From positions 25,150-89,149 of the forward strand of contig CAYZHM010000006.1 in assembly GCA_964478225.1 (NCBI GenBank): a DNA stretch of 64,000 bases. Reading direction: 5' to 3'. The translations under genes and the position numbers were made by a program. The notes beneath the pieces are model-generated. The model made no database searches. It was given only the letters and a program-made list of their open reading frames with translations, and was not told where the DNA came from. Origin of the DNA: CAYZHM01 sp964478225 (lineage in GTDB: Bacteria; Pseudomonadota; Alphaproteobacteria; Micavibrionales; Micavibrionaceae). Of the stretch, positions 9,083 to 17,460 are shown piece after piece (the first letter of the stretch is position 1; the number at the start of each line of letters is the position of its first letter).

Positions 9083-9511
9083 ATGTCTAAAGAGTCACTG
9101 AAGGCGGTTTTTGAAGAGGTTAGAGAGCTGGAAGATAGAGCGCGTACGATGATGGCGGAGGCGTTTGAAGAGCCGTTGAGAGAGTCTGTAAAAAAAAGAA
9201 ATCCCCAGCACGGCAGACAAGGGATCGTGACTTTTGATGTTGCTCTGGACGATATAAAGTTTACTTATCATATGGAAGTTGCAAAGGTTTCTGGTGGCTT
9301 ATTTTTGGATTGTTTCGGTGCGTTTGGAAGCTTTAAGGAATATGATAGAAATGTTGATAAGGATAAGCTAAAAAAAATGTTAACTGATGATGAGTTTGCA
9401 GATCTTGTTGTTCAAAGGGCCATCGATTTTCTGATTAAAGAAAGATTTAAGGCGGAAAATCGTTTAGGGTTGCCCTATAGACACCCGGGACGTGAGAGAG
9501 TGTTCGCATGA
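9083..9511 (+). CDS. Unknown 142-residue cytoplasmic protein
   Basis: I do not recognise this protein. It is charged, with an N-terminal helix (ESLKAVFEEVRELEDRARTMMAEAF) that could be a coiled coil, a central beta-like segment (GIVTFDVALDDIKFTYHMEVAKV) and a helical C-terminus. There is no signal peptide or membrane span. A GGGAG sequence eight bases before the ATG supports the start. The stop overlaps the nuoI ATG (ATGA), so it is translationally coupled to nuoI. Base use is richer in A than that of nuoI. Confidence 0.6.
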   Translation: MSKESLKAVFEEVRELEDRARTMMAEAFEEPLRESVKKRNPQHGRQGIVTFDVALDDIKFTYHMEVAKVSGGLFLDCFGAFGSFKEYDRNVDKDKLKKMLTDDEFADLVVQRAIDFLIKERFKAENRLGLPYRHPGRERVFA

Positions 9512-9990
9512 ATAGATTTTTAAATGCATTTTTGCTGACAGAGATTGTGAAGGGGTTTTTGTTGACCCTGAAATACATGTTTTTGATGCCGAAAGTGACG
9601 ATTAACTATCCTTACGAAAAGGGGCCGATCAGCCCGAGATTCCGCGGGGAGCATGCGTTGCGCCGTTATCCGAATGGTGAGGAGCGCTGCATTGCCTGTA
9701 AGCTCTGCGAGGCGATTTGTCCGGCGTTGGCGATTACGATTGAGGCGGAGCCGCGGGAAGACGGATCGCGGCGGACGACCAAGTATGACATCGATATGAC
9801 CAAGTGTATCTATTGCGGGCTGTGTCAGGAAGCGTGTCCGGTGGACGCGATTGTTGAGGGGCCGAATTTCGAGTTCGCGACCGAGACCCGCGAAGAGCTT
9901 TATTATAACAAAGACAAGTTGCTGGCAAACGGTGATCGCTGGGAAGCGCAGATTGCTTCTAACCTGCTGGCTGATGCGCCGTATCGGTAG
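9508..9990 (+). CDS. nuoI: NADH-quinone oxidoreductase subunit I
   Basis: The 160-residue protein carries two 4Fe-4S ferredoxin motifs, CIACKLCEAICP (about residues 52-63) and CIYCGLCQEACPVDAI (about 91-106), which hold clusters N6a and N6b that pass electrons towards N2 in Complex I. The N-terminal amphipathic helix (LTEIVKGFLLTLKYMF) and FRGEHALRRYPNGEERC match the family. Length is normal. The gene overlaps the upstream unknown gene by four bases. It is the last nuo gene before a 0.9 kb interruption. Confidence 0.97.
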   Translation: MNRFLNAFLLTEIVKGFLLTLKYMFLMPKVTINYPYEKGPISPRFRGEHALRRYPNGEERCIACKLCEAICPALAITIEAEPREDGSRRTTKYDIDMTKCIYCGLCQEACPVDAIVEGPNFEFATETREELYYNKDKLLANGDRWEAQIASNLLADAPYR

Positions 9991-10002
9991 ATATTTTCTT
10001 TT

Positions 10003-10203
10003 TTATTGTAGCGCGGGTGTTTGTGGGGAAGCTGGGCGTGATTGCTTGGTCTGTAGAAAGGCCAATGTGGCTCCTACGACAATTCCTGCTGGTAATCGCC
10101 AAGTGAAAGCATTCTCTTCAGTTGGAATGACAGAATGCAAAAAGCCCGCCGCTCCGTAAGATGCCGATAGGAACACTGTCGTAAACGCGGGGATTTCTCT
10201 CAT
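10003..10203 (-). CDS. Possible small membrane protein downstream of the pagL-like gene
   Basis: A 66-codon frame on the minus strand starts at an ATG 12 bases after the stop of the pagL-like gene and ends 12 bases from the nuoI stop. Its product has two hydrophobic stretches (AFTTVFLSASYGAAGFLHSVI and RLPAGIVVGATLAFL, each split by a short polar part) and a polar tail. No Shine-Dalgarno is visible. The snug fit between two stops, like other convergent pairs in this window, argues for a real gene, but the short length means it could be chance. Confidence 0.3.
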   Translation of the reverse strand: MREIPAFTTVFLSASYGAAGFLHSVIPTEENAFTWRLPAGIVVGATLAFLQTKQSRPASPQTPALQ

Positions 10204-10215
10204 ATTTCTTTAATA

Positions 10216-10707
10216 TCAGTAAGGCAGGTGCCAATACAAGCTTAAAACTTCCGTTCCGGGGTTTCTATCGCCCAGTGATGCGTTTGAAAGGTGGCCGAAA
10301 GCGGCGCCGATGCGGCTGCCTGTGTCGAGTTGATAGGCCACTTCAAGTTGTGAGCGGAACTCCAGAGGGTAGTCCAGGTCTTTTTTACTTGAGCCTTTGG
10401 CGTAATAGCCTGCGCCAACCGAAGGTGTTACATACCATTGTGGAGCTACAGGAATGTCAGCCAAGATACCGCCGCCGGCCCAGAGCGAGAAATCAGATGT
10501 GACTTCGACGCCAGCCCAAGGTTTTAGATACCAGAAGTAATTATGACCCGGGCGGTATTCTGCGCGAAAATCCACGGCCTCATGATCATCGAGTATATCG
10601 TAGTAGCCGACGGAGAAGCTGAGATAATCTTGGGATTCCTGAGCATTTGCAGAAATCGGGGTCAGGAACAGGGCAGCCACAGCGGCCAAAATCATATTTT
10701 TCTTCAT
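10216..10707 (-). CDS. PagL-like lipid A 3-O-deacylase (acyloxyacyl hydrolase family)
   Basis: The 163-residue product has a signal peptide (MKKNMILAAVAALFLTPISA) and a beta-barrel-like mature part with alternating hydrophobic residues and a C-terminal aromatic (HLPY), as for small outer-membrane proteins. FGHLSNASLGDRNPGTE contains the His-x-Ser pair (H139, S141) that matches the catalytic His/Ser of PagL, followed by the NPG turn seen in the family. PagL removes the 3-linked acyl chain from lipid A. The gene is on the opposite strand between nuoI and nuoJ. A GAAGAAG sequence precedes the ATG. Lpx genes about 30 kb away make its presumed substrate. Confidence 0.75.
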   Translation of the reverse strand: MKKNMILAAVAALFLTPISANAQESQDYLSFSVGYYDILDDHEAVDFRAEYRPGHNYFWYLKPWAGVEVTSDFSLWAGGGILADIPVAPQWYVTPSVGAGYYAKGSSKKDLDYPLEFRSQLEVAYQLDTGSRIGAAFGHLSNASLGDRNPGTEVLSLYWHLPY

Positions 10708-10886
10708 AATCTATCTTCTTCTATATGTTTTGAAAAATAAGAAACTTGAACGTTTAGGTTACCTGAGGAACGCAAAAAATCAATACAAAATAAAGTGTTA
10801 TATTTTTGTCTTGTACCCTTGCGGGAGTGGAGGCAAAGGACTAAAACTAAAGGGCAATTTATAAAGCCCGTTGAGGGATTCTTCCT

Positions 10887-11501
10887 ATGGATGTCGCCAG
10901 TATAGCCTTTTACATGTTTGCTTTGGTCCTGATTGTCAGTGCGCTGATGGTCATTTCGGCGCGCAATCCTGTGCATTCCGTGTTGTTTCTTATTCTCGCA
11001 TTTTTTAATTCGGCGGGGTTGTTTGTGCTTTTGGGCGCCGAATTCGTCGCGATGATTATGGTCATTGTTTATGTTGGTGCGGTCGCCGTGCTGTTTTTGT
11101 TTGTGGTGATGATGCTCGACATCGACTTTGCGAACCTCAGGAAAGGCGCGATGCAGTATGTTCCGCTTGGGGTGACGATTGGTGCGGTTTTAATGGTGGA
11201 GCTGTCATTTGTGTTTTCGGGATGGCGTTATATTGATGGGCTAAGCCAGAATGTGGCCTTTCATACTGTTGATTCTGTTTCTCTTACCAATACCGAGGCT
11301 TTGGGGCGTGTTTTGTATACGAACTACGCGCTGACGTTTCAGCTCGCGGGGCTTATTTTGTTTGTGGCGATGATTGGCGCGATTGTGCTGACGCATCGCT
11401 CAAGACCCGGCGTGCGCAAGCAAAAGGTTTCAGATCAGCAAGCACGGACAGTGGAAGATTCGATGGAAATTGTAAAAGTTACACCGGGGACGGGGGCGTG
11501 A
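10887..11501 (+). CDS. nuoJ: NADH-quinone oxidoreductase subunit J
   Basis: The 204-residue membrane subunit of Complex I starts MDVASIAFYMFALVLIVSA and contains the family segments ARNPVHSVLFLILAFFNSAGLF and VYVGAVAVLFLFVVMMLDI (the TM3 pi-bulge helix). About five membrane spans are seen. A ribosome binding site (GAGGGA) lies 8 bases before the ATG. The 179 bases between it and the divergent pagL-like gene probably hold its promoter. Its end overlaps nuoK by four bases. Confidence 0.96.
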   Translation: MDVASIAFYMFALVLIVSALMVISARNPVHSVLFLILAFFNSAGLFVLLGAEFVAMIMVIVYVGAVAVLFLFVVMMLDIDFANLRKGAMQYVPLGVTIGAVLMVELSFVFSGWRYIDGLSQNVAFHTVDSVSLTNTEALGRVLYTNYALTFQLAGLILFVAMIGAIVLTHRSRPGVRKQKVSDQQARTVEDSMEIVKVTPGTGA

Positions 11502-11809
11502 TGGCTGTTGGCATTGAGCATTATCTGACTTTGGCGGCGCTTTTGTTTACGATTGGTGTGTTTGGGATCTTTTTAAACCGAAAGAACGTCATTGTGATTT
11601 TGATGTCGGTGGAGATGATGTTGCTGGCGGTGAATATTAATTTTGTTGCGTTTTCAACATATCTGGGTGATTTGACGGGGCAAGTTTTTACGCTGTTTGT
11701 TCTGACGGTTGCGGCGGCGGAAGCAGCGATTGGTTTGGCTATTCTGGTCGTATTCTTCCGGAACAAGGGGACGATTAATGTTGAAGATATTTCAGGGTTG
11801 AGGGGATAA
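11498..11809 (+). CDS. nuoK: NADH-quinone oxidoreductase subunit K
   Basis: The 103-residue protein has three membrane spans and two membrane-embedded glutamates important for proton transfer, in MSVEMMLLAVNINFVAF and VAAAEAAIGLAILV. Length matches the family (about 100). It overlaps nuoJ (ATGA) and nuoL (one base, TAATG). It is part of the antiporter-like proton path of Complex I in the inner membrane. Confidence 0.97.
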   Translation: MMAVGIEHYLTLAALLFTIGVFGIFLNRKNVIVILMSVEMMLLAVNINFVAFSTYLGDLTGQVFTLFVLTVAAAEAAIGLAILVVFFRNKGTINVEDISGLRG

Positions 11810-13857
11810 TGGAGCTTCTTGCCGTATTTTCACCGTTGCTGGCGTTTGTGATTGCTTTTTTGTGGGGCAAGAAAATCGGTGATGCCGGGTGTCAGTTTGT
11901 AACATGTGCGGCGGTCAGTATTGCGGCATTTGCGTCTATCAATTTGTTTTTTAAATTTATTGCCGGTGGAGATAGTGTTGCTTATGTCGCGCATCTTGCG
12001 GACTGGGTGGTTTCGGGCGATTTTAAGGTCGCGTGGGAACTGCGGGTTGATACGCTTTCTGTGGTGATGATGTGTGTGATTAACATTGTCTCAGCATGTG
12101 TTCATTTCTATTCGATTGGTTATATGAGTCATGATCCTTCCAAGGGACGGTTTATGGCTTATTTGAGCTTGTTTACGTTTGCGATGTTGATGCTGGTGAG
12201 CGCGAATAACCTGTTGCAGTTGTTCTTTGGTTGGGAAGGCGTTGGTTTGGCGTCTTATTTGCTGATCGGGTTCTGGAATCATAAATTTAGTGCAAATGTC
12301 GCGGCGCAGAAGGCGTTTGTGGTGAACCGTATTGGCGATTTTGGTTTGGCGCTTGGGATTTTTACGATCTTCGGTGTGTTCGGCAGCATTAGTTTTGATG
12401 CGATATTTGCCAATGCGGCGAGCGAGGCGGCAACGTATTTTAATTTCTTCGGCTATAATCTGCATGCGTTGACGCTCATTGGTTTGTTGCTGTTTGTTGG
12501 TGCCTGCGGAAAATCGGCGCAGTTGGGCCTGCATGTGTGGTTGCCGGATGCGATGGAAGGGCCGACGCCAGTGTCGGCGCTTATCCATGCGGCGACGATG
12601 GTGACGGCGGGCGTATTTTTGGTTGCTCGGTTTTCGCCCCTCTACGAATATGCGCCGGATGCGCTGATGGTGGTGACGGTGGTGGGTGGTTTGACGGCTT
12701 TTGTGGCCGCAACGATTGGGTTGACACAGTTTGATATTAAGCGCGTGATTGCTTATTCAACCATGTCGCAGCTTGGATATATGTTTTTTGCGCTTGGAGT
12801 TTCGGCCTACGGGGCGGCGATGTTCCATCTGGTCACGCATGCGTTCTTTAAGGCGTTGTTGTTCCTTGGCGCTGGCTCGGTCATTCATGCGATGTCGGAT
12901 GAGCAAGATATGCGCAAGATGGGCGGGATCTGGAAGAAGATTCCCGTGACTTATACGCTCATGTGGATTGGATCATTGGCGTTGGCTGGAATTCCGCCGT
13001 TTGCCGGCTTTTACTCGAAGGACATCGTGTTAGAGGCGGCGTATGCTGATCATACGTGGTTTGGTGAGTTTGCGTTTTGGATGGGGATTGCGGCCGCGTT
13101 TATGACTGCGTTTTATTCCTGGCGGTTGATTTTGATGACCTTCCATGGCGCGCCACGTGCGTCTAAGAAGGTCATGGAGCATGTTCATGAATCTCCGCCT
13201 GTGATGGTGGCGCCGTTACTGGTTTTGGCGACGGGGGCAATTTTGGCGGGCTTTGTATTTTATGAACCTTTTGTTGCGGGTGGCGAGAAGCTTCATGAGG
13301 TTGCAGAGGTTGGTCATGAAGAAGTTGAGATGGAGCCTGAGGTTGAAGCACCTGTTCTGGAGGATGAGGTTCATGAAAGTGCTTGGAACAGGCATGCTTT
13401 CTGGAGGAACGCGATTTATGTGCAGGCTGAGAATGATACTTTAGAAGCCGCGCACCATGTGCCTGAATGGGTCAAGTTTTTGCCTTTGGGGATGGGCGTT
13501 GCTGGGATTTTCCTGGCCTATGTGTTTTATCTGTGGGTGCCGGGATTGGCGCAGAAATTTTCCGCGGTGTTTCGTCCTTTGCATCTGCTTTTTTTCAACA
13601 AATGGTTCTTTGATGAGATTTATCAGAGTGTGTTTGTTGAGAACACGCGGCGTCTTGGCAATCTTTTCTTTGTTCGCGGGGACAAGAAGACGATTGATGG
13701 ATTGGGGCCAGATGGGGTTGCGGCGAGTTCGCGCAGAATTGCCATGATTTTCAGCCGTTTCCAGAGTGGATTTATTTTCCAGTACGCGTTTGTGATGATG
13801 ATTGCGGTGGTCGGTTTTCTGACCTGGTTTATTTACAGTTTATCGAGTGGGAGCTAG
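11809..13857 (+). CDS. nuoL: NADH-quinone oxidoreductase subunit L
   Basis: The 682-residue antiporter-like proton pump has the expected motifs FGWEGVGLASYLLIGFW, KAFVVNRIGDFG, HAATMVTAGVFL and HAFFKALLFLGAGS. It is somewhat long for the family. The extra length lies near residues 480-540 in the segment joining the late membrane helices, and is very acidic (GHEEVEMEPEVEAPVLEDEV). The C-terminal lateral helix and last membrane span remain recognisable. Coupled to nuoK at its start; nuoM begins four bases after its stop. Confidence 0.96.
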   Translation: MELLAVFSPLLAFVIAFLWGKKIGDAGCQFVTCAAVSIAAFASINLFFKFIAGGDSVAYVAHLADWVVSGDFKVAWELRVDTLSVVMMCVINIVSACVHFYSIGYMSHDPSKGRFMAYLSLFTFAMLMLVSANNLLQLFFGWEGVGLASYLLIGFWNHKFSANVAAQKAFVVNRIGDFGLALGIFTIFGVFGSISFDAIFANAASEAATYFNFFGYNLHALTLIGLLLFVGACGKSAQLGLHVWLPDAMEGPTPVSALIHAATMVTAGVFLVARFSPLYEYAPDALMVVTVVGGLTAFVAATIGLTQFDIKRVIAYSTMSQLGYMFFALGVSAYGAAMFHLVTHAFFKALLFLGAGSVIHAMSDEQDMRKMGGIWKKIPVTYTLMWIGSLALAGIPPFAGFYSKDIVLEAAYADHTWFGEFAFWMGIAAAFMTAFYSWRLILMTFHGAPRASKKVMEHVHESPPVMVAPLLVLATGAILAGFVFYEPFVAGGEKLHEVAEVGHEEVEMEPEVEAPVLEDEVHESAWNRHAFWRNAIYVQAENDTLEAAHHVPEWVKFLPLGMGVAGIFLAYVFYLWVPGLAQKFSAVFRPLHLLFFNKWFFDEIYQSVFVENTRRLGNLFFVRGDKKTIDGLGPDGVAASSRRIAMIFSRFQSGFIFQYAFVMMIAVVGFLTWFIYSLSSGS

Positions 13858-13861
13858 GGGT

Positions 13862-15370
13862 ATGGACGACTTTCCACTTTTAACGACCTTGATTGTTTCG
13901 CCGTTGCTTGGCGTTTTGTTTTTGCTGTTTATCGGCGGCAAAGAGCAGGATGTTGCTCGTAATTCCAGAAATGTTGCGTTGTGGGCTTCGACATTTACTT
14001 TGGTTGCGGCGTTGTGGCTTTTGGTGCTGTTTGATCCTGCGAACCCTGAGTTTCAATTTGTTGAACGGAGCGGATGGTTTGGCGGCGACGTGATTGAATT
14101 TTATGTCGGGGTGGACGGCATTTCCTTGTTGTTCGTTGTCTTGTCGGCCTTGTTGACGCCAGTTTGTATTTTGGCAGCCTGGGACATGAAAAAGCGTGTC
14201 AAAGAGTTTATGGCCGCGTTTTTGGTTTTGGAATCCTTGATGATCGGCACGTTCTGCGCTTTGGATACGATGTTGTTCTATGTGTTTTTCGAAGGTGTTT
14301 TGATTCCGATGTTCCTGATTATCGGGATATGGGGCGGACCGCGCCGGGTTTATGCATCGTATAAGTTTTTCCTTTATACGTTGCTGGGGTCGGTTTTGAT
14401 GTTGTTGGCGCTGCTGTTCCTGTTTATGGAGGTTGGTACGACGTCCATTCCGGCGCTTATCGACAGCCCCGTTGCTGCGCATTATCAGATTTGGTTGTGG
14501 TTGGCGGTGTTTGCGAGCTTTGCGGTGAAAATGCCGATGTGGCCGGTGCATACATGGTTGCCTGATGCGCACGTGGAGGCTCCGACGGCGGGCTCAGTTA
14601 TTTTGGCTGGCGTTTTGTTGAAAATGGGCGGATACGGATTTTTGCGTTTTTCTTTGCCGATGTTTCCTGAGGCGAGCGAGATGTTTGCGCCTTTGGTTTA
14701 TTGGCTGAGTGTGATTGCGATTGTTTATACATCTCTTGTGGCGCTTGTGCAGGAAGACATGAAAAAGCTGATTGCGTATTCATCCGTGGCGCATATGGGA
14801 TTTGTGACGCTCGGTATTTTTTCTGCCACGGTGCAGGGGATTGAAGGCGCTATTTTTCAAATGTTGTCGCATGGTTTGATTTCCGGCGCCTTGTTCTTGT
14901 GTGTGGGGGTTGTTTATGACCGTTTGCACACGCGGGAGATCAGCCGTTACGGCGGGCTTGTAAAGAATATGCCGAAGTATGCGACCGTTTTTATGTTGTT
15001 TATGCTGGGTTCAGTTGGCTTGCCCGGGACAAGCGGATTTGTCGGTGAGTTTTTGGCATTGCTCGGGATATATCAGGTCAGTACGGTGGTGGCTGCGTTC
15101 GCATCAACGGGCCTTATTTTGGGTGCGGCGTATATGTTGATGTTGTACCGCCGCGTTGTTTTTGGAGAGCCGGTGAATGCTGATGCGGCGGCGATGCCAG
15201 ATTTGAATGCCAGAGAATTTAGCGTGCTGACGATTTTGGCAGTGATGGTGCTTTATTTGGGAGTGTTTCCAGGTGTTGTTCTTGACCGGGTCGCGCCAAG
15301 CGTTGATAAGTTAATCACTCAATACCATGCCCATCTTAACCCAGAGCAACAGGAGGCCGAGCATGAATGA
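13862..15370 (+). CDS. nuoM: NADH-quinone oxidoreductase subunit M
   Basis: The 502-residue antiporter-like subunit shows FFEGVLIPMFLIIGIWGG (with the key TM5 Glu), KMPMWPVHTWLPDAHVEAPT and AYSSVAHMGF. Length is normal. The start at ATG 13862 was preferred to a GTG at 13847 because the first overlaps nothing and the family begins near here. The stop overlaps the nuoN ATG by eight bases. Confidence 0.96.
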   Translation: MDDFPLLTTLIVSPLLGVLFLLFIGGKEQDVARNSRNVALWASTFTLVAALWLLVLFDPANPEFQFVERSGWFGGDVIEFYVGVDGISLLFVVLSALLTPVCILAAWDMKKRVKEFMAAFLVLESLMIGTFCALDTMLFYVFFEGVLIPMFLIIGIWGGPRRVYASYKFFLYTLLGSVLMLLALLFLFMEVGTTSIPALIDSPVAAHYQIWLWLAVFASFAVKMPMWPVHTWLPDAHVEAPTAGSVILAGVLLKMGGYGFLRFSLPMFPEASEMFAPLVYWLSVIAIVYTSLVALVQEDMKKLIAYSSVAHMGFVTLGIFSATVQGIEGAIFQMLSHGLISGALFLCVGVVYDRLHTREISRYGGLVKNMPKYATVFMLFMLGSVGLPGTSGFVGEFLALLGIYQVSTVVAAFASTGLILGAAYMLMLYRRVVFGEPVNADAAAMPDLNAREFSVLTILAVMVLYLGVFPGVVLDRVAPSVDKLITQYHAHLNPEQQEAEHE

Positions 15371-16805
15371 TTTCAATCTTGTACCTTTGTTGCCCGAGAT
15401 TTTTGTCGCGATTGCGGCAATGGGGTTGTTGATTGTTGGTGTCAATGGCGGCAATAGGTCGACCGTTGTGATTACTCAGGCGGCGGTTGTTGCGCTTGTT
15501 CTTGCCTTTGTTGTCACCTTGATTGTCGGGCCGCAGGATACTTATGCCATGGAAAGCATGCTCAAGTTCAACGGCTTTACGATGTTTATGAAGATGCTTG
15601 TGATGCTGGGGTTGATGACGGTTTTGATGCTGGCATCCGGATCGTTGAAAGACGAAGGTATTGAGCGGTTTGAGTTTCCAATTTTGGTCATGTTGGCCGG
15701 GGTGGGGATGATGATTATGATTTCAGCCCATAGTTTGCTGTCGCTTTATATGGGGCTCGAATTGCAGTCTCTAAGTTTGTACGTTTTAGCGGCGATGCGG
15801 CGTAACTCTGTGCAATCGGCAGAGGCGGGCGTTAAATATTTCACGCTTGGGGCGCTGTCATCCGGGATGATTTTGTTTGGAATATCACTGATTTACGGGT
15901 TTAGCGGATCTGTTGATTTTGCTGTGATTGGGGCAACGCTTGGAAGTTGGTATGAAATTCCGCTTGGTATTACTTTTGGGATGGTGTTTTTGCTGGCAGG
16001 GATTGCGTTCAAGATTTCAGCTGTGCCGTTCCATATGTGGACGCCAGACGTTTACCAGGGTGCGCCAACCATTGTTACTGCCTTTTTTGCGATTGTTCCT
16101 AAGGTGGCGGCGTTTGCCTTGTTGATACGATTGTTGATGGAGCCCTTTGTGTTCATCAGCGATCAATGGACCCAGATTATTTATGCGTTGTCGCTGGCGT
16201 CGATGGTTGTTGGGTCGTTTGCGGGATTGGCGCAGGGTAATATCAAGCGCTTGATGGCGTATAGCTCGATTGGGAATATGGGATATGCCTTGATTGGTTT
16301 GGTTGTGGTTACTCCACAAAGTTTGAGTGCTGTTATTTTATATCTGTTTATTTACATGATCATGAGTGCGGGCACGTTTGCGATTATTTTAAGCATGCGC
16401 CGAGGCGGACTTGCTTTAACGAATATCAATGATTTGGCGGGTCTTTCGAAGAATATGCCCGCAATGGCTTATGCGTTGGCTGCGTTGATGTTTTCGATGA
16501 GCGGTATTCCGCCTTTGGCAGGGTTCTTCAGCAAGTTGTTTATTTTTCAATCGGCGATTGCCAGTGAGTTGTATGTTTTGGCCGTGCTTGGGGTTTTAAC
16601 ATCGGTTGTCGGGGCTTATTACTATTTGCGTGTGATTAAGGTGATGTTCTTTGATGAGGCGCAGGACCCGTTTGATGCTGCCATACCTTTTGCACGAAAG
16701 CTGGTCATAGGGTTGTCGATGTTGTTTGTGGTGTTTTTTGTAACACGGCCTACTTTTGTGATGGGGCTGTGTGCGTATGCCGCACAATCCCTGTTTAGCG
16801 GCTAG
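15363..16805 (+). CDS. nuoN: NADH-quinone oxidoreductase subunit N
   Basis: The 480-residue antiporter-like subunit begins MNDFNLVPLLPEIFVAIAAMG and contains YMGLELQSLSLYVLAA (TM5 Glu), FKISAVPFHMWTPDVYQGAPT, AYSSIGNMGYALIG and SMSGIPPLAGFFSK. About 14 membrane spans. The ATG at 15363 lies inside the end of nuoM and is preceded by an AGGAGG-like sequence (acaggaggccgagc), which decides this start over the upstream in-frame TTG. It is the last nuo gene here; birA follows after four bases. Confidence 0.96.
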   Translation: MNDFNLVPLLPEIFVAIAAMGLLIVGVNGGNRSTVVITQAAVVALVLAFVVTLIVGPQDTYAMESMLKFNGFTMFMKMLVMLGLMTVLMLASGSLKDEGIERFEFPILVMLAGVGMMIMISAHSLLSLYMGLELQSLSLYVLAAMRRNSVQSAEAGVKYFTLGALSSGMILFGISLIYGFSGSVDFAVIGATLGSWYEIPLGITFGMVFLLAGIAFKISAVPFHMWTPDVYQGAPTIVTAFFAIVPKVAAFALLIRLLMEPFVFISDQWTQIIYALSLASMVVGSFAGLAQGNIKRLMAYSSIGNMGYALIGLVVVTPQSLSAVILYLFIYMIMSAGTFAIILSMRRGGLALTNINDLAGLSKNMPAMAYALAALMFSMSGIPPLAGFFSKLFIFQSAIASELYVLAVLGVLTSVVGAYYYLRVIKVMFFDEAQDPFDAAIPFARKLVIGLSMLFVVFFVTRPTFVMGLCAYAAQSLFSG

Positions 16806-16809
16806 CTTT

Positions 16810-17460
16810 ATGGTTTCCTGGGTTTTTCAAGAACATGAATGTGTGCGTAGCACGCAAGACGAGGCGCGCGCGCTTTTGGAAAAAGGCGCGGAAGAAGGGA
16901 GCGTCGTGATTGCGGATGAGCAAACGCAAGGGCGCGGACGTCATGGGCGGGAATGGGTGTCACCCAAGGGCAATCTCTATATGTCCTTTATTCTGAAGCC
17001 GGCGTGTGCGCCGTCTGATTACGGTCAGATTGCCTTAAAAATCGGATTGGCTCTGGGCAGGGCTGTCGCAGAATTTTCTGAAGGCGTGCGTTTAAAATGG
17101 CCGAATGATGTGCTTATCGATGGGCGGAAATGTGCGGGGATTTTAATCGAGGCCGAGGGGGATTGTTTGATTATCGGTATGGGGGTGAATGTGTCGGTTG
17201 CTCCAGAGGATGCTTCGTATATCGAAAATGCAGATGTGCCGGGTGTGAGGGCTGCGTTTTTCAAACATTTTGATGCGGTCTATAACCAGAATTTTGAAGA
17301 GGTTAAGGAAGAATGGCTAGAGATGGCGCATCCTGTAGGGTCAGATGTTACAGTCAAAATCGGGGATCGCCATGTTTCAGGGGCCTTTGAGGGGTTGGAT
17401 GCGTTAGGCAATATGATTGTCGATGGGCAGACGATTTCGTCAGGAGATGTGTTTTTATGA
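16810..17460 (+). CDS. birA: Biotin--[acetyl-CoA-carboxylase] ligase, single-domain (no DNA-binding domain)
   Basis: The 216-residue enzyme activates biotin with ATP and attaches it to the biotin carboxyl carrier protein. Motifs are the biotinyl-AMP loop GRGRHGREW, GNLYMSFI, and KWPNDVLIDGRKCAGILIE. It lacks the N-terminal winged helix of the E. coli BirA, so it should not act as a repressor. The ATG at 16810 follows the nuoN stop by four bases; a TTG or ATG farther upstream would lie in nuoN. It ends with an ATGA overlap with coaX. The nuoN-birA-coaX-rnj order is common in alphaproteobacteria. Confidence 0.93.
   Translation: MVSWVFQEHECVRSTQDEARALLEKGAEEGSVVIADEQTQGRGRHGREWVSPKGNLYMSFILKPACAPSDYGQIALKIGLALGRAVAEFSEGVRLKWPNDVLIDGRKCAGILIEAEGDCLIIGMGVNVSVAPEDASYIENADVPGVRAAFFKHFDAVYNQNFEEVKEEWLEMAHPVGSDVTVKIGDRHVSGAFEGLDALGNMIVDGQTISSGDVFL

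Noticed and set aside
10109..10138. Inverted repeat GCATTCT/AGAATGC between nuoI and the pagL-like gene
   Set aside because: Considered as a terminator, but no T-run follows on either strand and it falls within the possible 66-codon gene.
16810..17460. BirA as a biotin operon repressor
   Set aside because: The protein lacks the N-terminal DNA-binding domain.
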